Shown: positions 1-8,806, numbered from the stretch's first letter. The stretch is 64,000 nucleotides of DNA from an uncultured Oscillospiraceae bacterium (GCA_947627715.1 CANQXK010000005.1:45177-109176), one strand, 5' to 3'. Numbers and translations: made by a program. Notes: generated from the letters alone by a model not told the origin.

Positions 1-1041
1 GATCGCCCCGGCCTTCGTGAGCCTGTCGCACAGAAAACGAGAGCCGAGGCCCGTGGCGCAGATGTCCAGCCACATGAGATACGTCCCCTCCAGGGGCGTG
101 ACCCCCACGCGGGGAAGGCACGCGGCCAGCGTCTTCCTCACCAGGGCGGCGTTCCCGGCCAGATAGTCGTTCTGCTCCGAGCACCAGGCGGCCCCGTGGG
201 TATAGGCGGCCTCGCAGGCGACAGCGCCCAGGCTGTTGGGGCCGTCGATGTGGCGCTTCTCCTTCCAGCGCGTCAGGCGCTCCCGGAGCTTCTCGTCGGG
301 GATGATGTCGTTGGAGCACTTGAGACCCGCGATGTTGAAGGTCTTGCTGGGGGCGGTGAGCACGATGAGATCGTCCGGCGTCTCGGCAAGCCCGGCGGTG
401 AAGTGGGCGTTCCCCGGCATGACGATGTCCCAGTGGATCTCGTCGGAGACCAGCAGTACGCCGTGCTTCCGGCACAGATGCGCCACGGCCCGGACCTCCT
501 CCTCCCGCCAGACCCGCCCCACCGGGTTGTGGGGGGAGCAGAGGATCATGAGCTTCACGCCGTCTGAGAGCTTGTGGTCCAGATCCTCAAAATTCATGGA
601 ATACCGCAGTCCCTCGCCGCGAATGAGCCGGTTCTTCACCACCCGCCGTCCGGCGGACTCCGCCACGGCGGAAAAGGGGTCGTACACGGGCGTCTGGATG
701 AGCACGCCGTCGCCCTTTTTCGTAAAGCACCGAATGATGTTGGAAAGCTCGGACACGATGCCCGTGGAGGGAACGATCCAGTCTGGGTCGATCTCCCAGC
801 CGTGGCGGGCGCGGACCCACCCGGCCACGGCCTCCCTGTAGGCCTTGGTGGGGGCGGTGTAGCCAAAGACGCACCGCGCGGCGGCGTCCGCCACGGCGGC
901 GGTCACCTCCGGCGGGGACATATAGTCAGAGTCCGCCACCCAGAAGGGGAGGGCGTCCTTATTTCCAAATGCGCTTTCGCGCAGATCCCACTTGATGGCC
1001 CCGGACCCGGCGCGGGGGGCGGGGGTGTCAAAATCGTACAT
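1..1041 (-). CDS. MalY/PatB-type PLP aminotransferase (C-S lyase), C-terminus cut by window edge
   Basis: The first 347 residues of a fold-type I PLP enzyme are visible; the family is about 390 residues long, so roughly 40 are lost beyond the window start. The N-terminus (YDF..P.PR..S.A.KWD) and the stretch VADSDY are typical of the MalY/PatB cystathionine beta-lyase group. The PLP lysine is K233 in the motif APSKTFNIAG, and SPHNPVGRVW is the usual cofactor/substrate loop. Members cleave C-S bonds of cystathionine or cysteine in the cytoplasm, or act as repressor-interacting proteins like MalY. ATG is preceded by GGAAGGA. It lies 22 bases after the SLH-protein gene on the same strand, so the two are probably co-transcribed, though no functional link is obvious. 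Aminotransferase rather than lyase activity cannot be excluded. Confidence 0.9.
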   Translation of the reverse strand, partial: MYDFDTPAPRAGSGAIKWDLRESAFGNKDALPFWVADSDYMSPPEVTAAVADAAARCVFGYTAPTKAYREAVAGWVRARHGWEIDPDWIVPSTGIVSELSNIIRCFTKKGDGVLIQTPVYDPFSAVAESAGRRVVKNRLIRGEGLRYSMNFEDLDHKLSDGVKLMILCSPHNPVGRVWREEEVRAVAHLCRKHGVLLVSDEIHWDIVMPGNAHFTAGLAETPDDLIVLTAPSKTFNIAGLKCSNDIIPDEKLRERLTRWKEKRHIDGPNSLGAVACEAAYTHGAAWCSEQNDYLAGNAALVRKTLAACLPRVGVTPLEGTYLMWLDICATGLGSRFLCDRLTKAGAI

Positions 1042-1063
1042 GGACAAGTCCTTCCTTTTTCGG

Positions 1064-2863
1064 TTATTGGCCGAGGCTCAGCCTGTAGAGGAACGCGGCA
1101 AGCTCAAGCCTCGTCACGGCCCTCACCGGGGAGAAGGCCGTCTGCGTGACGCCCTGGGCGATGCCCCTGGACGACGCCCACAGGACGCTGCCGGCGTAGT
1201 ATGCGTCCGCCGGCACGTCCGAGAAGGGGTTCTTCCCGTCCTGGGGAGCCGAGGCCCCGGCGGCGCGGAAGAGGAGCGTCACGGCGTCACAGCGTTTCAC
1301 AGGGGAGTCAGGGCTGAAGGTCGCCGCCGTGTCCCCGTGGGCGACGCCGTTCTGAAACGCCCAGAGGATGGCGGGATACGCCTCGCTGCCGGGGTCCACG
1401 TCGGTAAAGGGGAGCGCGCCCTCCTGCGGCTTCGGGGAGTCCAGCGCGCGCCAGATGGCAAGCACCACCGCGCTTCTGGAGCAGGGGACGTTCCGGCCAA
1501 ACTCGCTGTCGGAGACAGGGGAGAGACAGCCGGAGGAGACGCTCCACAGGGCGGCGGGGTACATCTCGTCGCTCTCCGCAACGTCGGAAAAGCCGCCAGT
1601 GGCGGTCCTCTTCTGAAGGCCCTGTTCGTTCAGCGTGTAGAACACGGGCGCTCCCGCGTCCGTCACGTACCAAACGGCGCTGCCGCCGGCCTCCACAGGG
1701 GCGCAGTCGGAGAGAGACCCCCGGACCGTCTCCACCTGGCCCGGCGTCCCCTGGGCGTCGAAGGCCGCGTAGTGAAGCTCGTCCGTGACGGCCCCGGCGC
1801 TGTCCGTCCCGTTCCACAGAACGTACCCGCCCCCGCCGGAGAGCGTCACAAGCTGGGGTGTGGACGCGCCGGGCTGGGAGAGGCGCGACACGGTCACCTC
1901 GCCGCTCTCCTTGTCCACCGTGGCGAGAAAGACCGACCTTGTCTTGGGACCTGTGCTGACGGCCGCCCCGTCGTAGCTGTAGGCGGCGATATATTTGCTG
2001 TCCGTCTCCCCAAAGCCACCGATGGAGCAGCCGGTGACCCGGTAGTCACCCCCGGCGGGGAGGGGAAAGTCGATAAGGCCGATGGAGACCACGGAGCCGG
2101 AGGCGATCTGCCCGCCGCCGGCACGCTCGGAGAAGATGCTGACCACCGCCCGCCTTGCCGGGAAGTCGTCGCCCTGGTCCAGCGCCGCCAGCCGCCCGTC
2201 CTTACCGGCGAGGATGAACTGATTGAAGGAGTCCGAGACGTAGCCGCAGCCCACGTCCTCCACCAGGTGGGCGGACCCCGCCGCCTCCATGGTCGCCTCC
2301 TCCACGGCGAAGGTCATGTTGGCCTGCGCGCCGCCGCCGGAGGATCTGTACATCTTGTGGCTGGTGCGGATATAGAGATAGCCCCCGGCCTCCGCCATGC
2401 GCAGAGAGCCGCAGTAGAAGGGCACGGAGGTGTTCGCCCCCCGGATGGACGCCTGGCCGAGCCTCACCCAGTCCTTGGAGTATTTGACCACGCGGATGAC
2501 CTCCACGCTGTCGCTCTCCACGGGGTTTGACTGGCCGAAGACGAAGAAGTTAAACTCCCGCCCGGCGAAATATCCGCCCCAGATGGGCAGCTCCATGGGG
2601 ATGGTCCGCTGTGTCAGCAGACGGAAGGAGGCGTCGTACTCCTCGACGACGGCCGCGTTGCCCATGTGCTCCACGCGGGTGAACGTCCCGTCCCCGACGG
2701 CGAGGTACGAGTTCACAGGCGAGGCGTCCCAGTTTGCGTAATTCTGGGCGTTTACGTTGGAGGACGCGGCGGGGGTGGCCGCAGGGGAGTCCGCGGCGGC
2801 TGGGGCCGCGCAGGCCAGCGCCAGGGCGGCCGCGGCGGCAAGGGTGGCAAAACGCTTGATCAT
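1064..2863 (-). CDS. Secreted protein with C-terminal S-layer homology (SLH) repeats
   Basis: A 599-residue exported protein. The N-terminus (MIKRF followed by an alanine/leucine-rich core and APAAAD) is a signal peptide with an AxA-type cleavage site. Residues from about 40 to 420 are a beta-rich region of repeated short strands (blade-like: GGGYVLW, AAYSYDG, GYLYIRT) resembling a beta-propeller. The last 170 residues hold three SLH-like repeats, seen as FSDV/FTDV/FSDV starts each followed by A..LWA...G and T...FSP. SLH repeats bind pyruvylated secondary wall polymers, so the protein is probably held on the cell surface. I start at the ATG with GGAGGGG six bases upstream; an in-frame GTG 21 bases earlier has no better site. 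The ligand of the propeller-like part is unknown. Confidence 0.85.
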   Translation of the reverse strand: MIKRFATLAAAAALALACAAPAAADSPAATPAASSNVNAQNYANWDASPVNSYLAVGDGTFTRVEHMGNAAVVEEYDASFRLLTQRTIPMELPIWGGYFAGREFNFFVFGQSNPVESDSVEVIRVVKYSKDWVRLGQASIRGANTSVPFYCGSLRMAEAGGYLYIRTSHKMYRSSGGGAQANMTFAVEEATMEAAGSAHLVEDVGCGYVSDSFNQFILAGKDGRLAALDQGDDFPARRAVVSIFSERAGGGQIASGSVVSIGLIDFPLPAGGDYRVTGCSIGGFGETDSKYIAAYSYDGAAVSTGPKTRSVFLATVDKESGEVTVSRLSQPGASTPQLVTLSGGGGYVLWNGTDSAGAVTDELHYAAFDAQGTPGQVETVRGSLSDCAPVEAGGSAVWYVTDAGAPVFYTLNEQGLQKRTATGGFSDVAESDEMYPAALWSVSSGCLSPVSDSEFGRNVPCSRSAVVLAIWRALDSPKPQEGALPFTDVDPGSEAYPAILWAFQNGVAHGDTAATFSPDSPVKRCDAVTLLFRAAGASAPQDGKNPFSDVPADAYYAGSVLWASSRGIAQGVTQTAFSPVRAVTRLELAAFLYRLSLGQ

Positions 2864-2935
2864 GGAGGCCCCTCCGTTTCTCACAGGATCGGTCCGCAGA
2901 CCGGCTCATTTCCGACAGAAGACCAACTAAAGGCA

Positions 2936-2964
2936 ATTATACAACATTCCCCGCTTTTTTTCAA
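2936..2964 (-). promoter_or_regulatory. Sigma-A promoter for the SLH protein gene
   Basis: On the minus strand TTGAAA (2959-2964) and TATAAT (2936-2941) are separated by 17 bases, with TG before the -10 box. It leaves a leader of about 65 bases. Confidence 0.7.
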
Positions 2965-3017
2965 CCGATTCCGCCGTCGGAAAACGTAAAATTCTGCAAA
3001 TTTTTTATTGGAAATCG

Positions 3018-3046
3018 TTGACTTTCAGGGGGTGTTGTGCTAATAT
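3018..3046 (+). promoter_or_regulatory. Sigma-A promoter for the acyltransferase/ligase operon
   Basis: TTGACT (3018-3023), 17-base spacer, TAATAT (3041-3046), with an extended -10 TGC just upstream. The first gene starts 36 bases after the -10 box. Confidence 0.7.
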
Positions 3047-3081
3047 ACTAATTTAAAGAGACATATCGGGAGTGAGACTTC

Positions 3082-3951
3082 GTGGAAAAGAAAAAGAGAT
3101 TCGGCGACCGGAAGGACGGCGCGCTCATCCGGGACCTGGACGCGATGCACTTTGTGGTGCCTCTGCTCTACCCCAACCGTTGCGACAACGAGGCGTACAT
3201 CTCCGAGCGGGTGGAGCTGACGAACTTAAACGCCTACCTTGAGCGGAAAAACGCCGGGGAGACCGAGTTTCCCTACACCATGTTCCACGTGATCCTGGCG
3301 GCCCTTGTTAAGACGCTGACCCTCCGGCCAAAGCTGAACCGCTTTATCGCCAACAAGAATATGTACCAGCGCAACGAGGTGTCCGCAAGCTTCGTGGTGA
3401 AGAAGAAGTTTTCCGACAACGGCGGCGAGGCGCTGGCCTTCATCCACGCCAAGGACGGCGACACCATCGACACCATCCACGAGTCCATCCGCTCGCAGGT
3501 GATGTTCTGCCGCTCGGGTAAAAAAGACCGCAGTACGGACTCCATGGAGTTCTTCACGAAGCTCCCCCGGTTCGTGAGCAAGGCGGCGGTCCACTTCGTG
3601 ACCTTTTTGGACAGGCACGGCTGGTGCCCGAAGGTGCTCATCGCCACCGACCCCTATTACGCCTCGGTGATCATCTCGAACCTGGGTTCCATCAAGCTCA
3701 AGTCCGGCTACCACCACCTGACGAACTGGGGCACCTGCTCGCTTTTCTGCATCATCGGGGAGAAGGGCATGAACCCCGTGTTTTCCCCGGACGGCACGTA
3801 TGTGATGCGTGAGACGCTGGACCTGGGCCTGACCATCGACGAGCGCCTTGCCGACGGATATTATTACTCCAAGTCCATCCGCCTTCTGAAGAAGCTTCTG
3901 GAAAACCCGGAGCTTTTGGAAAAACCCATGAATGAGGAGGTTGAATATTGA
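3082..3951 (+). CDS. CAT/dihydrolipoamide acyltransferase-fold protein (2-oxoacid dehydrogenase E2-like catalytic domain, no lipoyl domain)
   Basis: A 289-residue stand-alone catalytic domain of the chloramphenicol acetyltransferase / E2 fold. Family features seen are PLLNRF-like KLNRFIANK near residue 90, the following strand VSASFVVKKKF, and the histidine motif near the C-terminus. There is no lipoyl or peripheral-subunit-binding domain, so it is not a conventional dehydrogenase E2. The active-site motif is HHLTNWG (H211-H212), where the family consensus is HHxxxDG; the aspartate position is tryptophan. The start is GTG after CGGGAGTG. The stop overlaps the start of an acyl-CoA ligase by one base, so the natural reading is that the ligase makes an acyl-CoA that this enzyme transfers; acceptor unknown. 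Inference from context, not shown. Confidence 0.75.
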   Translation: MEKKKRFGDRKDGALIRDLDAMHFVVPLLYPNRCDNEAYISERVELTNLNAYLERKNAGETEFPYTMFHVILAALVKTLTLRPKLNRFIANKNMYQRNEVSASFVVKKKFSDNGGEALAFIHAKDGDTIDTIHESIRSQVMFCRSGKKDRSTDSMEFFTKLPRFVSKAAVHFVTFLDRHGWCPKVLIATDPYYASVIISNLGSIKLKSGYHHLTNWGTCSLFCIIGEKGMNPVFSPDGTYVMRETLDLGLTIDERLADGYYYSKSIRLLKKLLENPELLEKPMNEEVEY

Positions 3952-5696
3952 TGAGCGAAACGACCCCCAAGACCCCCTGGCTGAAGAGCCTGGGGGATAT
4001 GCCGTCGCATCTTGAGTATTTTGAGGGTTCCCTTTACGAGATGGTGGCCAACACGGCGAAGAAGTACCCCGACTATGTGGCCTTTGACTTTATGGGCAGG
4101 CCCACCACCTACCGGCGCATGATGGAGATGATCGACCAGTGCGCCAAGGCCCTTCGGACCATCGGCGTGCGGGAGGACGACCGGGTGACCATCGCCCTGC
4201 CCAACTGCCCCCAGGCCATCTATATGTTCTACGCCGTGAACCGCATCGGCGCCATCGCCAACATGATCCACCCCCTCTCCTCGGAGAAGGAGATCGAGTT
4301 TTACCTGAACGAGTCCAAGTCCGTCACGGTGATCACCCTGGATCAGTTCTACAACAAAATCGAGGCCATCCGGGAGAACACGTCCATCGTCAACGTGATC
4401 ATCGCCCGCATCCGGGACGAGCTTGCCCAGCCGCTGAAGACCGGCTATATGCTCACGGAGGGGCGGAAGATCGAGAAGATCCCGGACGACGCCCCCGTCA
4501 TCATGTGGAACGCCTTTTTGCGCCTGGGGAGCGCCTGTTTCTGGAACTACTCGGTGAAAAAGACGGGCCAGGACCCCGCCGTCATCCTCTACTCCGGCGG
4601 CACCACCGGCACCACCAAGGGGATCCTGCTCACAAACTACAACTTCAACGCCCTGGCCGCCCAAGTCATCGCGGTGAATCCCATGTTCCGCCCCGGAGAC
4701 AAGATGCTGGCGGCTATGCCCGTGTTCCACGGCTTCGGCCTGGGCGTGTGCATCCACACCATGCTGGCAAACGGGGGCCGGTGCCTGCTTGTCCCCCGGT
4801 TCACCCCCAAGAGCTACGGCAAGCTGATCGTGAAGGAGAAGTGCAACTTCATCGCCGGCGTGCCCACGCTTTTCGAGGCGCTTCTGCGCCTCCCCAGCAT
4901 GGAAAAGACCGACCTTTCAAGCCTGAAGGGCGTGTTCTCCGGCGGCGACAGTCTGTCCATCGAGCTTAAGCGGAAGATGGACAAGTTCCTCTACGACCAC
5001 CACTGCGCCATCCAGGTGCGGGAGGGCTACGGCACCACCGAGACCGTCACCGCCTGCTGCCTGACGCCGCCCCACATCTATAAGGAGGGTTCCATCGGCC
5101 TCCCGTTCCCGGACACGTACATCAAGATCGTGAAGCCCGGCACGGACGAGGAGCTTCCCTACGGGGAGGAGGGCGAGATCCTGCTCTCCGGCCCCACCGT
5201 CATGCGGGAGTATATCAAGCACCCGGAGGAGACGGCGGCCACCCTGAGAAAGCACAGCGACGGACTCACCTGGGTCTACACGGGGGACCTGGGCACCATG
5301 GACGATGAGGGCTTCGTCTACTTCAAGGGGCGGAGCAAGCGAATGATCATCACCGCCGGCTACAACGTCTACCCGGCCCAGTTGGAGAACATCATCGACG
5401 CTTGCGAGCTTGTGCAGATGAGCTGCGTCATTGGCGTCAAGGACGACTACCGTATGCAGCGGGTCAAGGCGTTCGTCATGGTCCGGCCCGGCGTTGCGCA
5501 AAACGAGGAGACGCGCCAGGCAATCCTGGCCCACTGCCGCAAGCACATCGCCAAGTACGCCATGCCCCGGGAGATCGAGTTCAGGGACGAGCTTCCCAAG
5601 ACGCTGGTGGGGAAGGTCGCCTACAGGGTCCTTGAAGAGGAGGAGGCGGCGAAGGCCGCCGCAGCCGGAAAGGCCGCCTCAGACGGGAAAGAGTGA
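3951..5696 (+). CDS. Acyl-CoA synthetase / AMP-dependent ligase
   Basis: A 581-residue ANL-superfamily adenylating enzyme. Core motifs are all present: the P-loop YSGGTTGTTKG (about residue 213), GYGTTET (about 360), YTGDLG (about 445), GRSKRMI plus GYNVYP in the hinge region, and the C-terminal catalytic lysine in LVGKVAYR. It should activate a carboxylic acid as acyl-AMP and pass it to CoA in the cytoplasm. The length and the PxxxHGFG region fit medium- or long-chain fatty acid CoA ligases, but chain length cannot be read. The ATG is one base inside the stop of the acyltransferase gene and has AGGAGG ten bases upstream; an in-frame TTG three bases earlier is less likely. The C-terminal tail is rich in Glu/Ala/Lys and probably disordered. 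Confidence 0.88.
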   Translation: MSETTPKTPWLKSLGDMPSHLEYFEGSLYEMVANTAKKYPDYVAFDFMGRPTTYRRMMEMIDQCAKALRTIGVREDDRVTIALPNCPQAIYMFYAVNRIGAIANMIHPLSSEKEIEFYLNESKSVTVITLDQFYNKIEAIRENTSIVNVIIARIRDELAQPLKTGYMLTEGRKIEKIPDDAPVIMWNAFLRLGSACFWNYSVKKTGQDPAVILYSGGTTGTTKGILLTNYNFNALAAQVIAVNPMFRPGDKMLAAMPVFHGFGLGVCIHTMLANGGRCLLVPRFTPKSYGKLIVKEKCNFIAGVPTLFEALLRLPSMEKTDLSSLKGVFSGGDSLSIELKRKMDKFLYDHHCAIQVREGYGTTETVTACCLTPPHIYKEGSIGLPFPDTYIKIVKPGTDEELPYGEEGEILLSGPTVMREYIKHPEETAATLRKHSDGLTWVYTGDLGTMDDEGFVYFKGRSKRMIITAGYNVYPAQLENIIDACELVQMSCVIGVKDDYRMQRVKAFVMVRPGVAQNEETRQAILAHCRKHIAKYAMPREIEFRDELPKTLVGKVAYRVLEEEEAAKAAAAGKAASDGKE

Positions 5697-5822
5697 CGGA
5701 AAGCGCCCCCGGTATCCTTGCGCGATCCGGCCCGGACGGGCCGTTTGATAGAAAAAGAAGTCAATAGAGGAAGCCATCTCGGGTCATTGGCCGGGCCACC
5801 GGCCGGAAAGGGAAGGATAAAA

Positions 5823-6131
5823 ATGAATAAGAACACAAACCAGCCCAGGAATGAAGACCTCTACAAGGCGATCATGGAGCTGCGCACACTGGAGGAATGC
5901 AAGCGGTTTTTCGACGACCTGTGCAGCATCTCCGAGCTTCGCGCCATGGAGCAGCGTTTTCAGGTGGCGGAGCTTCTCCACCAGGGGTTGATCTACAACG
6001 AGATCCTGGAGAAGACCGGCGCGTCCAGCGCCACCATCAGCCGCGTCAACCGCTCTCTGCGCTACGGCAACGACGGCTACGGCGTCATCTTCCAGCGCAT
6101 GGAGGAGCAGGAGGAGAAGAAGAACAAGTGA
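5823..6131 (+). CDS. YerC/YecD-type TrpR-related DNA-binding protein
   Basis: A 102-residue helical protein matching the YerC/YecD family found in Firmicutes: an acidic N-terminal helix (LYKAIMELRTLEEC), FFDDLCS, then a TrpR-like helix-turn-helix spanning RFQVAELL, YNEILEKTGAS and ATISRVNRSL. The recognition helix is SATISRVNRSL. It probably represses or activates a small regulon; no operator or co-repressor pocket can be identified here. Start ATG follows GGAAGGATAAAA. The next gene begins inside its stop codon. Confidence 0.88.
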   Translation: MNKNTNQPRNEDLYKAIMELRTLEECKRFFDDLCSISELRAMEQRFQVAELLHQGLIYNEILEKTGASSATISRVNRSLRYGNDGYGVIFQRMEEQEEKKNK

Positions 6132-6874
6132 GCGCCTACCTCTCCCTGGCCCCGTGGTACGACGAGCTGACGCGGGATGTGCCTTACGGGGACTTTGCCG
6201 CCTTTTATGAGCTTCTGTTCAGGAGATACGGCATCGCCCCCTCGCTCATCCTGGACCTTGCCTGCGGCACCGGCACCCTGACGCTGGAGCTTGCCCGCCG
6301 GGGGTACGAGATGATCGGGGCCGACAGCTCCGGGGAGATGCTTGCCGCCGCCCAGGAAAAGACCGCCAGGGCGGGCCTTGCCGTGCCTCCCGTGTTCCTG
6401 CAGCAGTCCATGGAGGAGCTTGACCTCTACGGGACCGTGGGGGCGGCTGTCTGCTCTCTGGACGGGATCAACTATCTGCCGCCGGAGTCCCTGGGCACGG
6501 TCTTTGAGAGACTGCGCCTTTTTGTGGAGCCGGGCGGCCTTTTTATCTTTGACGTCAATACGCCGGAGAGGCTTGAAAGCCTGGACGGGCAGATGTTCTG
6601 CGACGAGACGGAGGACGTTTTCTGCGTCTGGCGCGCGGAGCTGTCTCCCTCGCGGGAGGCCCTTCGCTACGGGATGGATCTCTTCGTCCGCCGCCCCGGC
6701 GGGACGTATGACCGGGGCTTTGAGGAGCACGTGGAATACCTCCACTCCGCCGCGTCCCTGACGCGCTCGCTCAGGGAGCACGGCTTTGGCGAGATACAGA
6801 CCTTTGCCGAGCTTCGAGACGCGCCGCCCCGTGAAAACGAGCAGCGCATTTTTATCGCCGCCCGGAGGCTCTAA
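6128..6874 (+). CDS. Class I SAM-dependent methyltransferase
   Basis: 248 residues. Motif I LDLACGTGT is at about residue 40, the acidic end of strand 2 is GADSS, and CSLDGINYL is the post-II region, all of the class I Rossmann methyltransferase fold. The later GLFIFDVNTPERL is typical of the YdcL/UbiE-like subgroup common in clostridia. Substrate unknown. The start is GTG overlapping the upstream TGA (GTGA), with AGGAGGAG upstream, so it is translationally coupled to the YerC-like gene. A rho-independent terminator follows directly. Confidence 0.85.
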   Translation: MSAYLSLAPWYDELTRDVPYGDFAAFYELLFRRYGIAPSLILDLACGTGTLTLELARRGYEMIGADSSGEMLAAAQEKTARAGLAVPPVFLQQSMEELDLYGTVGAAVCSLDGINYLPPESLGTVFERLRLFVEPGGLFIFDVNTPERLESLDGQMFCDETEDVFCVWRAELSPSREALRYGMDLFVRRPGGTYDRGFEEHVEYLHSAASLTRSLREHGFGEIQTFAELRDAPPRENEQRIFIAARRL

Positions 6875-6882
6875 ACAAAATA

Positions 6883-6914
6883 ACCGGCCGGACACTTGCC
6901 CTCCGGCCGGTTTT
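6883..6914 (+). terminator. Rho-independent terminator after the methyltransferase
   Basis: ACCGGCCGG (6883-6891) pairs with CCGGCCGGT (6903-6911), an 11-base loop, followed by TTTT. Confidence 0.85.
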
Positions 6915-6924
6915 CTGATATAAT
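6896..6924 (+). promoter_or_regulatory. Promoter for the zinc-repeat lipoprotein and hslO
   Basis: TTGCCC (6896-6901), 17 bases, TATAAT (6919-6924). The -35 box lies in the loop of the preceding terminator, so termination of one unit and initiation of the next overlap. Confidence 0.6.
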
Positions 6925-6945
6925 CGGGCAAAAGAGGTGTTGAGA

Positions 6946-7854
6946 ATGAAAGACAAAAAATGCGCCGCTTTTTCAAGGCGCCTCGCCGCCATGGGCCTTC
7001 TGCTCGTTCTGCTCCTGTCCCTCGCCGCCTGCGGAGCGGGGGAGGACGCGAGGCCGGGGTACTCTGCCCCGAATCGGAAGCCCCAACAGATGCCGGCCAC
7101 CGAACCGAACGCCAATCAGATCTCAAAATCGGAGCCTGAGCCGGAGCCGGAAACAAAGCCTGAGCCTGAGCCGGAGCCGGAGGACCGGGACGGGACCCTC
7201 CCGGACCCGTACTCCTTCTTCAACGGGGATCTGTCCTACAACTATGACGCCAAATCCGACGGGAGCCAGGTTTACATAACCTTTAACTACAAGGGGCAGG
7301 ACCTTGACCCAGCGGAGGCCTACATCCGGCTGGTGTCCGATCCCCGGTACGGTCTCAGCGTTGCTGACGAGGATAGTATCACAAGCAGCAAGGGCGAGGT
7401 GTCCGCCTGGGTGAAATTCGACTACACCGGGGACAAGCCGGTGGGCCAGGTGAGCTTTTCCAAGGACAGCGACCCCAAATGTTCGTTTTACATCTCCTAC
7501 TGGACCGTAAAGAGCAACGACTATACCGCGCTGAACATATGGTATGCCCCCAACGGCTTTACGTTTGAGGACTACGGAGACAGATATTCCCAAGGCCTGA
7601 CGGACCGTTTTGACGACAGCAAATATCTCGACGGCATCTTGGAGACGGTCCACCCCGGAGAGTCTTCGGGGGAAAGCTCCGGCGGCGTTCCCAACGAGTG
7701 TACCAGGTGCGGCGGGACCGGCAAGGTCTTCTGCCCGTCCTGCGGAGGCAACGGCCTGACGCAGTACGGCTACGGCGGGACCGGCAACTGCCTGACCTGT
7801 CACGGCAGGGGACGTGTGGACTGCTCCGCCTGCGGCGGGGACGGGAAAAGATGA
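6946..7854 (+). CDS. Lipoprotein with four DnaJ-type CxxCxGxG repeats
   Basis: 302 residues. A basic N-terminus, a leucine-rich core and the lipobox LAAC show a signal-peptidase II lipoprotein on the outer face of the membrane. A Pro/Glu-rich linker (PEPEPE repeats, about residues 64-85) follows. The middle (about 90-235) is beta-rich and I do not recognise it. The last 51 residues carry four cysteine repeats CTRCGGTG, CPSCGGNG, CLTCHGRG and CSACGGDG, the pattern of the zinc-binding cysteine-rich region of DnaJ, here with no J domain. ATG is preceded by AGAGGTG. hslO (Hsp33, another zinc-thiolate chaperone) starts 22 bases later, so the two are probably co-transcribed. A role in extracytoplasmic protein handling is a guess. 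Confidence 0.8.
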   Translation: MKDKKCAAFSRRLAAMGLLLVLLLSLAACGAGEDARPGYSAPNRKPQQMPATEPNANQISKSEPEPEPETKPEPEPEPEDRDGTLPDPYSFFNGDLSYNYDAKSDGSQVYITFNYKGQDLDPAEAYIRLVSDPRYGLSVADEDSITSSKGEVSAWVKFDYTGDKPVGQVSFSKDSDPKCSFYISYWTVKSNDYTALNIWYAPNGFTFEDYGDRYSQGLTDRFDDSKYLDGILETVHPGESSGESSGGVPNECTRCGGTGKVFCPSCGGNGLTQYGYGGTGNCLTCHGRGRVDCSACGGDGKR

Positions 7855-7876
7855 TCCATATTGCGGAGGTACTCAA

Positions 7877-8749
7877 ATGGACAGGGTGATACGCGCCATC
7901 TCCCAGGATGGCTTTGTGAAAATGACCGCGGTGGACCTTACGGACGCCGTGGAGCGGGCGAGGAATATCCACCGCACGCTCCCCGTGGTCACCGCCGCTC
8001 TGGGCCGGACCATGTGCGCCGCGTCCATGATGGGCAACGCCCTGAAAAGCGAGGGCGACAGCCTGACGGTGCGGATAAACGGCGGGGGACCGGCGGGGAC
8101 CATTCTCGTGGTCTCCGACAACCTGGGCAACGTCCGGGGCTACGCCCAAAACCCGGCGGTGGACCTGCCTCTGAGGCCCGACGGGAAGCTGGACGTGGGC
8201 GGAGCCGTGGGGCGGGAGGGGATGCTGACCGTCATACGGGACCTGGGCTTCGGGGAACCCGTCTCAGGCTCGACGCAGCTCGTCTCCGGCGAGATCGCCG
8301 AGGACTTCGCCCGGTATTTCGCGGAGAGCGAGCAGATCCCCACCGCCTGCGCCCTGGGGGTCTTAGTGGACCGCGACCAGCACGTGCTGAAGGCCGGGGG
8401 ATATATCGCACAGCTGATGCCCGGCGCGTCGGAGGAGACCGCCCAAAGGCTGGAGGAGAGCGTCACCGCCGCCGGGGCCGTCACAAAACAGCTGACGGAC
8501 GGGCCGCTGGAGGACGTGGTTTTCCGGGTGCTGGACGGCTTTTCGCCGGAGATAGTGGAGCGCGACGAGGTGTCGTATCGGTGCCCGTGCGCCAGGGAGC
8601 GCGTCCTCTCCGCCCTTTCCGGGATCACGGAGGGCGAGCTTGACGAGATGTTCCGGGAGGACGGACACATCGAGGTCCGCTGCCGCTTCTGCGACAGGGT
8701 CTACACCTTCACCCCGGAGGACAAGCCCGCCATTTTGGGGAGGAATTGA
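7877..8749 (+). CDS. hslO: Hsp33 redox-regulated holdase chaperone
   Basis: 290 residues, full family length. The N-terminal domain contains RVINGGGPAG-like and the LVSGEIAEDFARYF segment characteristic of Hsp33. The C-terminal redox switch has the four zinc-binding cysteines C236 and C238 (CPC) and C269 and C272 (CRFC). Oxidation of these releases zinc and activates holdase function in the cytoplasm. ATG follows GGAGGT. It is the second gene of a probable two-gene unit with the cysteine-repeat lipoprotein. Confidence 0.95.
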   Translation: MDRVIRAISQDGFVKMTAVDLTDAVERARNIHRTLPVVTAALGRTMCAASMMGNALKSEGDSLTVRINGGGPAGTILVVSDNLGNVRGYAQNPAVDLPLRPDGKLDVGGAVGREGMLTVIRDLGFGEPVSGSTQLVSGEIAEDFARYFAESEQIPTACALGVLVDRDQHVLKAGGYIAQLMPGASEETAQRLEESVTAAGAVTKQLTDGPLEDVVFRVLDGFSPEIVERDEVSYRCPCARERVLSALSGITEGELDEMFREDGHIEVRCRFCDRVYTFTPEDKPAILGRN

Positions 8750-8777
8750 AAAGCGGGACTTTTTTGTAAAAAAAGTG

Positions 8778-8806
8778 TTGACTTTTTCCCCTGCGGATAG
8801 TATACT
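8778..8806 (+). promoter_or_regulatory. Sigma-A promoter for rplU-rpmA
   Basis: TTGACT (8778-8783), 17 bases, TATACT (8801-8806); a strong match ahead of a ribosomal protein operon. Confidence 0.85.

Noticed and set aside
196..2530. Long open frames on the plus strand across 0.2-2.5 kb
   Set aside because: They lie antisense to the MalY/PatB and SLH genes, are rich in Arg/Gly/His/Pro, and result from high GC at third codon positions.
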